Counted from the stretch's first letter, positions 24,750 through 34,222 are shown. The stretch is DNA of 64,000 nt from Alcanivorax sp. DP30 (GCF_009882945.1 NZ_WTUY01000024.1:98003-162002), one strand, 5' to 3'. Numbers and translations: made by a program. Notes: generated by a model from the letters alone, not told the origin.

Positions 24750-25658
24750 ATGCGCCGAAAATCCAAAAAATTACCGGCTTTATGTCGCCTTTTTCTGTTT
24801 TTTGCTTCCTTCTTTTTCGCAGTTTCCTGGGCGCATGCGGACCGCTGCGTGGCTGACGATCTAGAGCGCCAGGTATGTCTTGGGCAGCCCGCGGAGCGAA
24901 TCATTGCCCTGTCTCCGGGTGCCACTGAGCTGGTGTTTGCGGCGGGTGCGGGTGAAAAAATGGTGGCTGCTGTCAGTTTCAGTGACTACCCCCCGGCCGC
25001 CAGGCAGCTCCCACACGTGGGAAGTTACAACCGACTCGATATGGAGGCGATTCTTGCTCTCGAGCCAGATCTGATCATCGCCTGGCAAAGCGGCAATCCG
25101 CAGACGCAGACGGAGCAGCTGGCGGCCATGAAGGTGCCGGTGTATTTCAGCGAACCGCGGCGATTTGCCGATATCAGTTCTACTCTGGAGCGTCTGGCGA
25201 CACTGGCGGGCACGGAAAAAGTCGGCCAAGGTGCGGCGGATGCTTTGCGAAGTGGCATTGCGGCCCTGCGCGAGCGTCATGCCAGTGCTGCACCGGTGAC
25301 GGTGTTTTATCAGATTTGGGATGATCCGCTGATGACCGTGAATGGAAAGCATCTGATCAGCGAAGCCATACAAGCCTGCGGTGGAGTGAATATCTTTGCT
25401 GACCTGCCTGCACTTGCACCACGTATCAGTGCTGAATCAGTGCTGGGGAAAAACCCCGAAGTGATTGTTGCCGGAGGGATGGGGGAAGCGGATAGCAGCT
25501 GGCTGACACGCTGGAAAACCTTCTCGTCTTTGCAGGCAGTTAAAAGAGACAACCTCTTTTTTATTGCGCCTTCTACCTTGCAGCGGCCAACTCCCAGGTT
25601 GTTGCTCGGTACCCGATCCCTGTGCCGTCATTTGGAGAGCGCCCGTGCCCGCCGTTAG
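24750..25658 (+). CDS. btuF: Cobalamin ABC transporter, periplasmic binding protein
   Basis: This periplasmic corrinoid-binding protein has 302 aa. It has a signal peptide (FFFASFFFAVSWAHA) and two lobes: RIIALSPGATELVFAAGAGEKMVAAVSFSDYPPAARQLPHVGSYNRLDMEAILALEPDLIIAW, then a helical linker and the second lobe with VFYQIWDDPLMTVNGKHLISEAIQACGG. ATG 24750 follows GGGGAAG. It is the first gene of a btuFCD-cobO-cobQ run. It is divergent from btuB and shows no riboswitch of its own. Confidence 0.92.
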   Translation: MRRKSKKLPALCRLFLFFASFFFAVSWAHADRCVADDLERQVCLGQPAERIIALSPGATELVFAAGAGEKMVAAVSFSDYPPAARQLPHVGSYNRLDMEAILALEPDLIIAWQSGNPQTQTEQLAAMKVPVYFSEPRRFADISSTLERLATLAGTEKVGQGAADALRSGIAALRERHASAAPVTVFYQIWDDPLMTVNGKHLISEAIQACGGVNIFADLPALAPRISAESVLGKNPEVIVAGGMGEADSSWLTRWKTFSSLQAVKRDNLFFIAPSTLQRPTPRLLLGTRSLCRHLESARARR

Positions 25659-26619
25659 AGCGACCTTGCCGTTGGCGATGCTGGCACTGTTTGGTGCCCT
25701 TGCCATGGCGGTGTCACTGGCCATTGGCAGTGTCGCCATTTCCCCGCCTGAGCTGTGGCTTGTGTTGACCGGTGGCGGGAGCGAGCTGCATCAGGAATTG
25801 GTGTTATCACTGCGTGCCCCGCGTGCCTTGTCAGCGTTTGCCACCGGCGCTCTTCTTGCCATGGCAGGTGCACTGATGCAGGTGCTGTTGCGTAATCCAT
25901 TAGCCGACCCCTATGTGCTGGGCATTTCCGGTGGTGCCGCCGTGGGCGCATTGCTGGCCATGCTGTTGGGGGCCGGTATGGCGTTGGTGTCGGGGTCGGC
26001 TTTTGTTGGCGCCATGGTCTCCACCGTGTTGGTGTTCGGGTTATCCCATGGCCGTGGTAGCTGGACCACCACCCGTCTGCTGCTGACCGGGGTGGTGATT
26101 GCTGCAGGTTGGGGCGCGGTGATTACTTTTATTCTTGCCATGAGCCCTGCTGAGCGTTTGCCCGGCATGCTCTATTGGTTAATGGGCGACCTGAGTTATG
26201 CACGCTCTCCCGAGATCGCCTGGCTGGTACTGGTGCCCGCGTTGCTCTTGATGCTGCCGATAGCGCGTAGCCTGAATGTGCTTGCACGTGGGCCGATGCA
26301 GGCTGCGGCGCTGGGGGTGTCGGTCCGCCCGCTTTCCTGGGGTGTGTACGGGCTGGCGAGTCTGTTGACCGGTGTGGCGGTGACCACGGCAGGCAGTGTT
26401 GGTTTTGTCGGGCTGATTGTGCCGCACATGCTGCGCTTGGCTCTTGGCAACGATCAGCGTTTGATACTGCCGGCCAGCGCCCTGGCGGGTGGTGCCTTTC
26501 TAACGCTTGCCGACACCCTGGCTCGCTCCATGATGGCGCCCGTACAGTTGCCCGTAGGCGTCATCACTGCGTTGCTTGGTGTACCTACCTTCCTGTACCT
26601 GCTTTACCGGAGTCGTTGA
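25645..26619 (+). CDS. btuC: Cobalamin ABC transporter permease
   Basis: This FecCD-family inner-membrane permease is about 324 aa if it starts at GTG 25645, behind GGAG at 25634. Earlier in-frame starts lie deep inside btuF and would add Cys-rich non-membrane residues. There are about ten hydrophobic helices, including the characteristic LLRNPLADPYVLGISGGAAVGALLA and GSVGFVGLIVPHMLRLALGNDQRLILPASAL. It overlaps btuF by 14 bp and btuD by 1 bp. Confidence 0.92.
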   Translation: MPAVRATLPLAMLALFGALAMAVSLAIGSVAISPPELWLVLTGGGSELHQELVLSLRAPRALSAFATGALLAMAGALMQVLLRNPLADPYVLGISGGAAVGALLAMLLGAGMALVSGSAFVGAMVSTVLVFGLSHGRGSWTTTRLLLTGVVIAAGWGAVITFILAMSPAERLPGMLYWLMGDLSYARSPEIAWLVLVPALLLMLPIARSLNVLARGPMQAAALGVSVRPLSWGVYGLASLLTGVAVTTAGSVGFVGLIVPHMLRLALGNDQRLILPASALAGGAFLTLADTLARSMMAPVQLPVGVITALLGVPTFLYLLYRSR

Positions 26620-27383
26620 TGTCGATACTGGAAGCGCAGGAACTGATTGTCGATATTCCCGGTCGTGCCGATGGCGCGCCGTTCTCGGCGAAGATTCTTC
26701 CGGGGCAGCGTTGGGGGGTGCTTGGCCCCAACGGGGCCGGGAAAACGTCCCTGCTACTGACCCTGGCTGGTCTGAAGACACCACGAAGCGGTCGCGTGTT
26801 GCTGGATGACGTGCCACTCCATCGCCTTCGCCCCAGAGAGATTGCCCGCAAGTTGGGCATCGTGTTCCAGGAGCGCCCTGAAAGCTTTCCTGCCACCGTG
26901 TTTGAGTCCGTGCTGATCGGGCGTCATCCCTACCTGTCGTTTTGGCAGCGGGAGGGCAGTGACGATGTGCGTCTTGCCGAGGAGGCCATGCACGCATTGT
27001 CTTTGACGTTGTTGAAAGACCGGTTATTGCAAACCTTGTCCGGCGGGGAGAGACAGCGCGTTGCGATTGCGACGGCTCTGGTTCAGCAACCGGCTATCTG
27101 GTTGGCGGATGAGCCCACCAACCATCTTGATCTGCATCACCAGGTGGCCGTGTTGAAGTTGCTGCAGCAACAGGCCGCGCAGGGCGCAGGGGTTTTTATG
27201 TGCCTGCATGATCTGAATCTGGCGGCGCGCTGGTGTGATCATATTTTAATGGTGTATCCGGAGGGTGAGCTGTGTTTCGGACCGTCGAGCGTCATGCTTC
27301 AACCGGAAGCCCTTGAGCGTCTTTACAACCAGAAACTCACCGTTGCCTATGTGGATGATGTGCCGGTTTTTGTCCCTGAATGA
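26619..27383 (+). CDS. btuD: Cobalamin ABC transporter ATPase
   Basis: This 254-aa ABC ATPase drives corrinoid import through BtuC. Walker A is GPNGAGKTS, the Q-loop VFQERPESFP, the signature LSGGERQR, Walker B WLADEPTNHLD, and the H-loop CLHDLN. The ATG at 26619 overlaps the btuC stop by one base; a TTG immediately before it is not needed. Specificity for corrinoids comes from its neighbours. Confidence 0.92.
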   Translation: MSILEAQELIVDIPGRADGAPFSAKILPGQRWGVLGPNGAGKTSLLLTLAGLKTPRSGRVLLDDVPLHRLRPREIARKLGIVFQERPESFPATVFESVLIGRHPYLSFWQREGSDDVRLAEEAMHALSLTLLKDRLLQTLSGGERQRVAIATALVQQPAIWLADEPTNHLDLHHQVAVLKLLQQQAAQGAGVFMCLHDLNLAARWCDHILMVYPEGELCFGPSSVMLQPEALERLYNQKLTVAYVDDVPVFVPE

Positions 27384-27413
27384 AGTCTTTTCGAGTTTGA
27401 GATGGAGTGATCA

Positions 27414-28025
27414 ATGAAGCCCGATCCGAAGAGCCAGGAACGTCATGCCTGGCGAATGGAAAAGAAACAGCAAATCATGCGCGAGCGCATTGCCAACGCC
27501 GACAAGGATCAGGGCATCCTGCTGGTGTTGACCGGACCGGGAAAAGGCAAGAGCAGTTCAGGTTTTGGCATGGTAGCCCGAGCTTTGGGCCACGGCATGA
27601 AGGTGGGCGTGGTGCAGTTCATCAAGGGCGCTTTCAGCACCGGCGAGGAAGCCTTCTTTCGGGACCTGCCCAACGTGGATTATCACGTCATGGGCGAAGG
27701 CTATACCTGGGATACCCAGGATCGCCAACGGGATGTGGCCGCAGCTAACGCGGCCTGGGATATCGCTGCAAAAATGCTGCAGGACGACAGCTACGATCTG
27801 ATTTTGCTGGACGAACTGAACATCGCCCTGCGCTACGAGTACATTGATCTGGATCGGGTGCTGGATGATCTGCAGAACCGCCCTGCCATGCAGCATGCGG
27901 TGGTGACGGGCCGTTATGCACCGAAAGAACTGATCGAACTGGCCGATACCGTGACGGAAATGAAAGTGGTAAAGCATGCGTTTCAGGATCAGGGGGTGAA
28001 GGCGCAGAAGGGCGTCGAGCTTTAG
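27414..28025 (+). CDS. cobO: Corrinoid adenosyltransferase
   Basis: This 203-aa enzyme of the CobO/BtuR family transfers the adenosyl group from ATP to cob(I)alamin or precursors. The P-loop is TGPGKGKSSS (about 40-49) and the family segments are VQFIKGAFSTGEEAFF and LILLDELNIALRYEYID. ATG 27414 follows GATGGAG, 30 bp after btuD. It ends where a heptamer-repeat region begins. Confidence 0.95.
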   Translation: MKPDPKSQERHAWRMEKKQQIMRERIANADKDQGILLVLTGPGKGKSSSGFGMVARALGHGMKVGVVQFIKGAFSTGEEAFFRDLPNVDYHVMGEGYTWDTQDRQRDVAAANAAWDIAAKMLQDDSYDLILLDELNIALRYEYIDLDRVLDDLQNRPAMQHAVVTGRYAPKELIELADTVTEMKVVKHAFQDQGVKAQKGVEL

Positions 28026-28255
28026 TTAATAGTTAACAGTGAATAGTTAATAGCGAAACCCCGAAATGGATGGGCGTGAAGTTGTGACGAGAAGTTCAAA
28101 GTTACAAGTTGAAAGTTTAAAAATAAAAAATGCGCAAAGTGCTTCCTTTATTCGGGGCAGCGATCGCGGTTTGCTGTCTGGGCGCGGCCTCGTCGCAGCA
28201 ATTACGGGAGGCGTCGGATCGCGTTTCAACTTTGAACTTTTAACTTTCAACTCGG
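28021..28255 (+). repeat. Heptamer-repeat region between cobO and cobQ
   Basis: The region opens with AGTTAAT units (AGTTAAT, AGTTAAC, AGTGAAT, AGTTAAT; 28024-28051). It is followed by AGTTCAA, AGTTACA, AGTTGAA, AGTTTAA (about 28093-28120). It closes with the inverted counterpart of the second set (TTTCAACTTTGAACTTTTAACTTTCAACT at about 28225-28252). The middle carries GGGCGCGGCCTC, the core of the stem at 11786-11816. This is a third copy of the array-stem-inverted-array design, with different heptamers. No gene is seen. Confidence 0.88.
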
Positions 28256-28265
28256 GGTGCCTCTA

Positions 28266-29711
28266 ATGCCTGTGTTGATGGTTCAGGGCTGCACCTCCGA
28301 TGCGGGGAAGAGCACGGTGGTGGCGGGGCTGTGTCGGTGGTTTGCACAGCGCGGGTATTCGGTGGCGCCGTTCAAGCCACAGAACATGGCATTGAACAGT
28401 GCGGTGACGGTAGATGGCGGTGAGATTGGGCGATCCACGGCATTGCAGGCATTGGCCTGCGGGATTGAGCCACACAGTGACATGAACCCGGTGCTGCTCA
28501 AGCCGCAAACGGACATGGGCGCGCAGGTCATTATTCGTGGCAAGGTGCTGGGCAATATGCAGGCGCTGGATTACCACGCCTACAAAGAGACAGCGCGGCA
28601 AGCGGTGTTGTCTGCCTGGCAGGATTTGTCGTCCCGTTACGATGTGATCGTGGTCGAAGGTGCCGGTAGTCCGGCAGAAATCAATTTGCGCGAGAACGAT
28701 ATCGCCAACATGGGTTTTGCCGAGATGGTGGATTGCCCGGTCATTCTGGTTGCCGATATTGATCGTGGCGGTGTCTTTGCCCACCTCACCGGCACACTGG
28801 ACTTGCTGTCTGTATCAGAACAGCAACGCACCCTGGGTTTTGTCATCAACCGTTTTCGTGGTGATCTTTCCCTGCTGCAAGGTGGCCTGGACTGGCTGGA
28901 GGATCGAACCCACAAACCGGTGTTTGGCGTGCTGCCTTATTTGCATGGTCTGACCCTGGATGCAGAAGATGCGGTGGATGAACAAGGTGAGCATGACGGT
29001 GCGGCGTTGAAGGTGGTGGTGCCACTGTTGCCGCGCATGAGTAACCACAATGATTTTGATCCGCTACGTTTGCATCCGCAGGTGGATCTGCACTTCGTCA
29101 GAATGGGAGAGCGTTGGCCGCAGGCGGATCTGGTGATTCTCCCCGGCAGCAAGGCCACCCGCGCCGATCTGTCATTCCTGCGTGAGCAGGAATGGGACAA
29201 GCAGATCGAAAGGCATCTGCGCTACGGCGGTAAGTTGCTGGGAATCTGCGGTGGTTTCCAGATGCTCGGGGAGCGCATTGATGACCCGGAGGGGCTGGAA
29301 AGCGATGCGGGCAGCAGCGATGGACTGGGCTGGTTGGCCATGACCACCCGGCTGGTAGCGGGCAAGCAGTTGCGCAACGTGCAGGGTCGCTATCTGCCAA
29401 CGGGTACCGCGATTCACGGTTATGAAATTCATAATGGTGTGACGCAAGGTCCTGCGGTGCAGCAACCCATGCTGGAACTGGAAGGCAACAGGGATGGCGC
29501 CATCAGTAACGATGGCCAGGTGATGGGTTGTTACCTCCACGGTCTGTTCGATCACGCCTGCGCTGCAGCGGACATTTTGGCTTGGGCAGGCCTGAGATCG
29601 GTTGATGCGGTGGATTACCACCAGCATCGCAATCAGGAGCTGGACCGTTTGGCGGATATGCTCACCGCCAGCATGAACATGGAGTTGCTGTTGGCCCGGC
29701 TTCAAGTCTAG
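28266..29711 (+). CDS. cobQ: Adenosylcobyric acid synthase (glutamine-hydrolysing)
   Basis: This 481-aa enzyme amidates four side chains of adenosylcobyrinic diamide. The start is ATG 28266; a GTG three codons upstream is possible. The N-terminal synthetase domain has the ATP site [31 protein letters not shown] and [18 protein letters not shown]. The C-terminal class I glutaminase has the nucleophile Cys in [10 protein letters not shown] and the His in GCYLHGLFD. It is separated from cobO by the repeat region but reads the same way. Confidence 0.94.
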   Translation: MPVLMVQGCTSDAGKSTVVAGLCRWFAQRGYSVAPFKPQNMALNSAVTVDGGEIGRSTALQALACGIEPHSDMNPVLLKPQTDMGAQVIIRGKVLGNMQALDYHAYKETARQAVLSAWQDLSSRYDVIVVEGAGSPAEINLRENDIANMGFAEMVDCPVILVADIDRGGVFAHLTGTLDLLSVSEQQRTLGFVINRFRGDLSLLQGGLDWLEDRTHKPVFGVLPYLHGLTLDAEDAVDEQGEHDGAALKVVVPLLPRMSNHNDFDPLRLHPQVDLHFVRMGERWPQADLVILPGSKATRADLSFLREQEWDKQIERHLRYGGKLLGICGGFQMLGERIDDPEGLESDAGSSDGLGWLAMTTRLVAGKQLRNVQGRYLPTGTAIHGYEIHNGVTQGPAVQQPMLELEGNRDGAISNDGQVMGCYLHGLFDHACAAADILAWAGLRSVDAVDYHQHRNQELDRLADMLTASMNMELLLARLQV

Positions 29712-29850
29712 TTGCCGCAGCCGTTGTGCAAGAATCCCGATCGGTGATCCCGCGCCAGCAAGACATGCTTCGCATCAATCACAGGAGAGGAAAGCGGAGC
29801 GGGGGTTAGGCGTCGTGCTTCCGGCGTCTTGTATCCTGAACCCTGCTCCA

Positions 29851-29882
29851 TAAAAAGGCTCCCGATTGGGAGCCTTTTTTAT
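29851..29882. terminator. Bidirectional rho-independent terminator between cobQ and slyD
   Basis: The stem GGCTCCC (29857-29863) / GGGAGCC (29868-29874) with loop GATT is flanked by AAAAA on the left and TTTTTT on the right. It can therefore end transcription from both the rightward cobQ and the leftward slyD. Confidence 0.93.
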
Positions 29883-29901
29883 GGAGCAGGATTATCAGCG
29901 A

Positions 29902-30390
29902 TCAGTGATCGTGACCGCCCGGACCGTGTACGTGGCCGTGCTCTTTTTCTTCGTCGGAGGCTTCACGCACTTCGGTGATTTCCACAGCGAAGTTCAGGGT
30001 CTCACCGGCCAGCGGATGGTTGCCGTCTACGGTCACTTCGTCACCCTCTACTGCGGTGATGGTGAAGACGCGCGGACCCGCTTCGGTCTGGGCCTGAAAC
30101 TGCATGCCCGGCTGCAGGTTGTCTTCGTTGCCTTCAAAGGCGGTCTTCGGCACCTGCTGAATCAGCTGCTCGTGACGTTCGCCATAGCCTTCTTCCGGAG
30201 TGACGGTCACATCCAGCTTGTCGCCAGCCTGCTTGCCGATCAACGCGTTTTCCAGGCCCGGAATAATGTTGCCGGCACCGTGAAGGTAAGCCAGGGGTTC
30301 GCCACGCTCAATGGAAGAGTCGATAGTCTGGCCGGCATTGTTGGTCAGGGTGTAGTGGATGGACACTACGGCATTTTCAGAGATTTGCAT
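29902..30390 (-). CDS. slyD: FKBP-type peptidyl-prolyl isomerase, SlyD-like
   Basis: This 162-aa cytoplasmic folding helper combines an FKBP domain (VVSIHYTLTNNAGQTIDSSIERGEPLAYLHGAGNIIPGLENALIGKQAGDK) with the inserted IF chaperone domain at about 70-130. The short C-terminal tail HGHVHGPGGHDH is His-rich and likely binds Ni or similar metals, as known for SlyD, though it is shorter than in E. coli. It is divergent from moaA. Confidence 0.92.
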   Translation of the reverse strand: MQISENAVVSIHYTLTNNAGQTIDSSIERGEPLAYLHGAGNIIPGLENALIGKQAGDKLDVTVTPEEGYGERHEQLIQQVPKTAFEGNEDNLQPGMQFQAQTEAGPRVFTITAVEGDEVTVDGNHPLAGETLNFAVEITEVREASDEEKEHGHVHGPGGHDH

Positions 30391-30569
30391 GGAAACCCTT
30401 TTGGGGTGGATGAATTTGGGATGTGCTGGTCATTCAGGGGACGGCACACCCGAAAGACGCACATTCTAACAATAGCGTGGCCAGCCTGACCAACCGGGGA
30501 CAGGGGGAACCGACAAACGTGGTCAGTTCTGTCCTGCAGGTGTGGCCCGGGGTTTGCTACAGTGGGGCC

Positions 30570-31583
30570 ATGAATAGTGCTGAACAGGCTCCCCCGAAGG
30601 TGCTTCAGGATCGCTTCGGGCGCACCATCGATTACGTACGGTTGTCGGTCACCGATCGCTGTGATTTCCGCTGTGTGTACTGCATGGCGGAGGAGATGAC
30701 CTTTGTGCCGCGGTCTCAGGTGCTGAGCCTGGAAGAGATGGGGCGCCTGGCCCGGGTGCTGGTGGAGCTGGGGGTTCAGCGCATTCGCCTGACCGGTGGC
30801 GAGCCGCTGGTGCGCAGGGATGTGGCGCAACTGGTGCGCGATATCGGTGCAATCCCGGGGCTGCGTGAACTGAATATGACCACCAACGGGGCCCGGCTGG
30901 ACCGGTTTGCTGGTGAGTTGCAGGCTGGCGGGCTGGACCGGATCAATATCAGCCTGGATTCCCTGGACCCGGATCGCTTTCGCCAGCTCACCCGTACCGG
31001 GGACCTGAATCAGGTGCTGGCGGGGATCGAGGCCGCCCGAGAGGCCGGTTTCAAGCGCATCAAATTGAATAGTGTGATCCTGCGTGGCCGTAACCAGGAC
31101 GAGGTGCCGGCACTGGTGGATTTCGCGCTGGAGAGGGGCCTGGATATCTCCTTCATTGAGGAGATGCCCCTGGGAGAAATCAGCGAGCACGACCGGGGGC
31201 TGGAGTTCGTGTCCTCCCAGGCCCTGCGCGAACAGCTCTCCGATCGGCTGACGCTTGTGCCGCTGGCGGAGAAGACCGGCGGTCCGTCACGTTACTGGCA
31301 GGTGCCGGGGAGCGATTCCCGCATCGGCTTTATTTCCCCCCATTCGCAAAACTTTTGCGAATTGTGTAATCGGGTGCGGGTCACCGCGGAGGGGCGTATG
31401 CTTCTGTGCCTGGGCCATGAGCACAGTGTGGATCTGCGCGCCGTGCTTCGCGCTCACCCGGATGATGATGCTCCTCTGCGCGACGCCATTATCGGCGCCA
31501 TGGCGATCAAACCGGAACGTCATGACTTCAGTCTGGCCCCGGGTGAGCAACTGGTACGATTCATGAATATGACGGGTGGCTAG
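30570..31583 (+). CDS. moaA: GTP 3',8-cyclase (molybdenum cofactor synthesis)
   Basis: This radical SAM enzyme converts GTP to the cyclic precursor in the first step of molybdenum cofactor synthesis. It starts at ATG 30570 (337 aa); earlier in-frame ATGs lack support and would add 49 residues. The radical-SAM cluster is C31, C35, C38 (CDFRCVYC). The second Fe-S cluster is in [19 protein letters not shown]. The protein ends in the conserved Gly-Gly tail (MTGG). It is separate from moaB-moeA at 15740-17481. Confidence 0.97.
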   Translation: MNSAEQAPPKVLQDRFGRTIDYVRLSVTDRCDFRCVYCMAEEMTFVPRSQVLSLEEMGRLARVLVELGVQRIRLTGGEPLVRRDVAQLVRDIGAIPGLRELNMTTNGARLDRFAGELQAGGLDRINISLDSLDPDRFRQLTRTGDLNQVLAGIEAAREAGFKRIKLNSVILRGRNQDEVPALVDFALERGLDISFIEEMPLGEISEHDRGLEFVSSQALREQLSDRLTLVPLAEKTGGPSRYWQVPGSDSRIGFISPHSQNFCELCNRVRVTAEGRMLLCLGHEHSVDLRAVLRAHPDDDAPLRDAIIGAMAIKPERHDFSLAPGEQLVRFMNMTGG

Positions 31584-31625
31584 GCCTGTTGCCGGTAGCA
31601 TGATTGGGTAAAAAAGCGAGAAACC

Positions 31626-32273
31626 ATGAAAACCCTGCCTGAACTGTTTTCCAACAACCAAAAGTGGCGTGTCGAAATTGAGAAGCAGCATCCAGGCTTC
31701 TTCGAGGCGCTGGGCAAGCAGCAAAGCCCGGAATTTCTTTGGATCGGTTGTGCGGATTCCCGCGTGCCGGCGAATGAGGTGGTGGGCCTTATGCCCGGCG
31801 AGCTGTTCGTTCACCGTAATGTGGCCAACCTGGTGAACCATACCGATCTGAACCTGCTCTCCGTGCTCCAGTTCGCGGTGGATGTGCTCAAGGTAAAGCA
31901 TATCATGGTGGTGGGACACTACGGCTGTGGTGGTGTGAAGGCCTCCATGGAAGATGTGCCTCTTGGCCTGATCGATAACTGGCTGCGCCAGGTGCGCGAG
32001 CTGTACCTGCGCAATCGCAAGAATCTGGCCGGGCTGCCGGATGACCAGGCGCGTCTGGACAAGATGTGTGAGCTGAACGTGGCCCGTCAGGTGATCAACG
32101 TCTCCAACACCACCGTGGTTCAGGAAGCCTGGCGTCGTGACCAGGAGCTGACCGTTCACGGCTGGATCTACGGTATCGGTGATGGCGTGCTGCAGGATCT
32201 GGACATCCAGATTCAGGGCAACCAGGAACTGCGTACCCTGGAAAACAACGAATACGACAGCTGTTCCGGCTAA
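31626..32273 (+). CDS. can: Beta-class carbonic anhydrase
   Basis: This zinc enzyme interconverts CO2 and bicarbonate. It has 215 aa, the usual size. Zinc ligands are C42, H98 and C101, with the D44-R46 dyad (CADSRVPANEVV; VVGHYGCGGVKA). ATG 31626 follows AGCGAGAAACC. The stop codon is followed after 24 bp by a long heptamer array. Confidence 0.97.
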   Translation: MKTLPELFSNNQKWRVEIEKQHPGFFEALGKQQSPEFLWIGCADSRVPANEVVGLMPGELFVHRNVANLVNHTDLNLLSVLQFAVDVLKVKHIMVVGHYGCGGVKASMEDVPLGLIDNWLRQVRELYLRNRKNLAGLPDDQARLDKMCELNVARQVINVSNTTVVQEAWRRDQELTVHGWIYGIGDGVLQDLDIQIQGNQELRTLENNEYDSCSG

Positions 32274-32297
32274 ACCTTTCCGCCACCGCGCCACCGC

Positions 32298-32359
32298 GCT
32301 ACGAGCTACGAGCTACGAGCTACGAGCTACGAGCTACGAGCTACGAGCTACGAGCTACG
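32298..32359 (+). repeat. Heptamer tandem array GCTACGA, about 9 copies
   Basis: This is a perfect 7-bp-period array of 62 bp, preceded by two copies of an 8-bp word (CCACCGCG). It has the same unit as the arrays at 11697-11740 and 63909-64000. Because 7 is not a multiple of 3, reading through it in any frame gives a seven-residue peptide repeat (ELRATSY), which creates false open frames here. Confidence 0.96.
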
Positions 32360-32752
32360 CTCGATTGGATAGGAAAAACCCAAAAGGTTCCCGGGTTTTT
32401 CCGAAGAACGGAAAAGCCTCCCAGATCGTTGAGTTCGGCGCAACCAGAAAGCCTGAGCCTGTTGTAGGAGCGGTCGTTCGACCGCGATCCGAGCCTGAGC
32501 GAGGTAAGGATTCCAGAGCCTCGATTAGAGGGCGATCAGGTGCTCTCAGATCGAAAGTCGGGGTATCGAAGAAACCGGCCAGCCATACGCCATGCAAGCC
32601 AGGTTATTCGCTACGCTCACCCTTTGGGCTGCACTGTGTGCGTTACTCCGCTGCGCTCCGTTCCCACTTGAATGGCTTCACTACTCCGAAATGGCGATCG
32701 CGCCTCTCTGTGGGTGCGTGCCCGCCGAACAGCCTTTCAGTGAGATCAGGGC
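32360..32752. repeat. Composite intergenic repeat element, copy 1
   Basis: No gene is seen in this stretch after the heptamer array. It shares ordered blocks with 55195-55490: GGATTGG/GATTGGAT, a CCCAAAAGGTTCCCG-like block, a GTAGGAG REP half, GGGCGATCAGG, and a 3' block of about 60 bp beginning TTATTCGCTRCGCTCACCC and ending GCGTTACTCCGCT. The two copies differ in the middle. It looks like a nonautonomous repeated element. Confidence 0.75.
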
Positions 32753-33307
32753 CTAGTGGCTATGACCGTGATGATCATGACCGCCGGGTTCGGCCTTTTC
32801 TCCTTTGCTGCCCGTCAGCGTTTTCCATTCTTCCTCCGTCATTTTCGGCATGGCTTTTAGCAATGCCACCATATCCCACAGTGATTCATCGTCATGACTG
32901 CCGCCCCAGGCGGGCATGGCGCTCATCTTGATGCCGTGCTTGATTGTCCAGAACGCGCCGGCTGGATCATGGATGCCATGCTCCGCCAGTGCGGGCGGTT
33001 GCGGATAAAGCCCGGCGCGTAGTTCTGTATTTTTCATGCCGGGAGCCAGATGGCAGCCAGCGCACATGGGCTGATAGTGCTCGGCGCCACGTTGAATGCG
33101 CTGTGGGTCATCCAGGTCATCAGGGATGGTGATTTCGTTGGCGCGACGATCGATAGAGCGGTGACGTGCAGTGGTAATCACTTGCTCGGTGAGCGTCCAG
33201 TGCGGATCGTCCGCGGCAAAGTTGTAGCTGCCGCTAAAGATCACGATGGCAGCGGTTGCAGTTGCCAGGATCGCCATGGCAATCAGGGTAGCGAGTACGG
33301 TTTTCAT
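32753..33307 (-). CDS. Membrane-anchored or secreted c-type cytochrome
   Basis: This 184-aa protein starts at ATG 33307 behind AAGGA. The N-terminal hydrophobic segment MKTVLATLIAMAILATATAA is a signal or anchor. There is one haem site CAGCH at 82-86, with a candidate axial Met in MSAMPAWGG. The C-terminus is His-rich (GGHDHHGHSH), suggesting metal binding. It lies downstream of copB in the same direction, 177 bp away, so it may be a late member of the copper operon. The electron partner is unknown. Confidence 0.85.
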   Translation of the reverse strand: MKTVLATLIAMAILATATAAIVIFSGSYNFAADDPHWTLTEQVITTARHRSIDRRANEITIPDDLDDPQRIQRGAEHYQPMCAGCHLAPGMKNTELRAGLYPQPPALAEHGIHDPAGAFWTIKHGIKMSAMPAWGGSHDDESLWDMVALLKAMPKMTEEEWKTLTGSKGEKAEPGGHDHHGHSH

Positions 33308-33365
33308 TCTTGTGTCCTTGTTCAGATGCTGTGATTCAGCCTGCTTTGAAACGCGAGAAGAGGTT

Positions 33366-33450
33366 GGTGGGAGCGGTGGTTCCACCGCGAATTGCCAGTG
33401 GACAATCGCGGTCGCACCCGGAGGGCATAGCAAACGACCGCTCCCACAAT
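33366..33450. repeat. REP-like inverted pair between copB and the cytochrome c gene
   Basis: GTGGGAGCGGTGGTTCCACCGCGA at the left and TCGCGGTCGC...GACCGCTCCCAC at the right form inverted REP-type ends. They belong to a different REP subtype (GGGAGCGG) from those at 9263 and 19175. They may stabilise or end the copA-copB transcript. Confidence 0.7.
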
Positions 33451-33484
33451 GTGCCGCCTGCTTCAGGAGGGCACCTGCCGATGC

Positions 33485-34222
33485 TCAGAACCAGAGCCGA
33501 ACGCCGGCGACGAACATGCCCTCTTCGGTCTTGCCGCCACTGGCGCGGGTCAGGTCGGCGGTGTCGCCGTACTGTTTTTCCCAGTTGATGCCAATGTAGG
33601 GGGCAAGCTCGCGGCGGATTTCATAGCGCAGGCGCAGGCCCGCCTCGATATCTGTGAGGCCATCGCCGATGCCAAGCTCGTCATCGTCCTTGCCGTAAAT
33701 GTTGGCTTCCACACTGGGCACCAGCGCCAGCTTCTGGGTGAGCATCAGCTCGTACTCGGCTTCCAGTCGCAGGTTGGTGAGACCGTCTTCACCGACAAAC
33801 AGGTTGGCGTTGACCTCGAACCAGTAGGGCGCGACACCCTGAACACCGAGGCTGGCCCAGTCCCGGTTGGGATCGTCCGGTTGCCAGTCACGGCGTACGC
33901 CCAGTTGCCAGTCCCAGTAGGGGGCGAAGGCATGGCTCCAGGCAAGACGGGTCTCCGCCCCTTCGGTGGCCGGGTCTTCGTCGTCCTCTTCCGGGGCCAT
34001 CAGGCGCTCGCCTTCGCTGGCGAAGTAAAGTTTGTTGATGTCGCCGCCGTACCAGGCGTCCATTTCCCAGCCGAGCACTCGCCCTTCATCGGTATCGCGT
34101 ACTTCCAGTTGGTCGAACAGCACCTTGCTGAAGCGGGGTTGGTCCTCGCCCATGGCCATGAGCTGGGTGCTGGCCATGATCTGGGTCAGCGTCAGGCCAA
34201 GGCATAACGTCAGCTTTTTCAT
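33485..34222 (-). CDS. copB: Copper resistance outer-membrane protein B
   Basis: This 245-aa protein starts at ATG 34222, overlapping the copA stop by one base (TAATG). It has a signal peptide, then the CopB barrel: GRVLGWEMDAWYGGDINKLYFASEGE, TRLAWSHAFAPYWDWQLGVRRDW, YWFEVNANLFVGEDG and the C-terminal strand GMFVAGVRLWF. The Met-rich N-terminal region found in many CopB proteins is missing, so this is a short form. It acts at the outer membrane in copper resistance with CopA. Confidence 0.93.
   Translation of the reverse strand: MKKLTLCLGLTLTQIMASTQLMAMGEDQPRFSKVLFDQLEVRDTDEGRVLGWEMDAWYGGDINKLYFASEGERLMAPEEDDEDPATEGAETRLAWSHAFAPYWDWQLGVRRDWQPDDPNRDWASLGVQGVAPYWFEVNANLFVGEDGLTNLRLEAEYELMLTQKLALVPSVEANIYGKDDDELGIGDGLTDIEAGLRLRYEIRRELAPYIGINWEKQYGDTADLTRASGGKTEEGMFVAGVRLWF

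Noticed and set aside
32179..32931. Long open frame through the heptamer array with an ELRATSY peptide repeat
   Set aside because: The peptide repeat is the automatic result of reading a 7-bp repeat in three frames; the frame overlaps can and the composite element and has no ribosome site.
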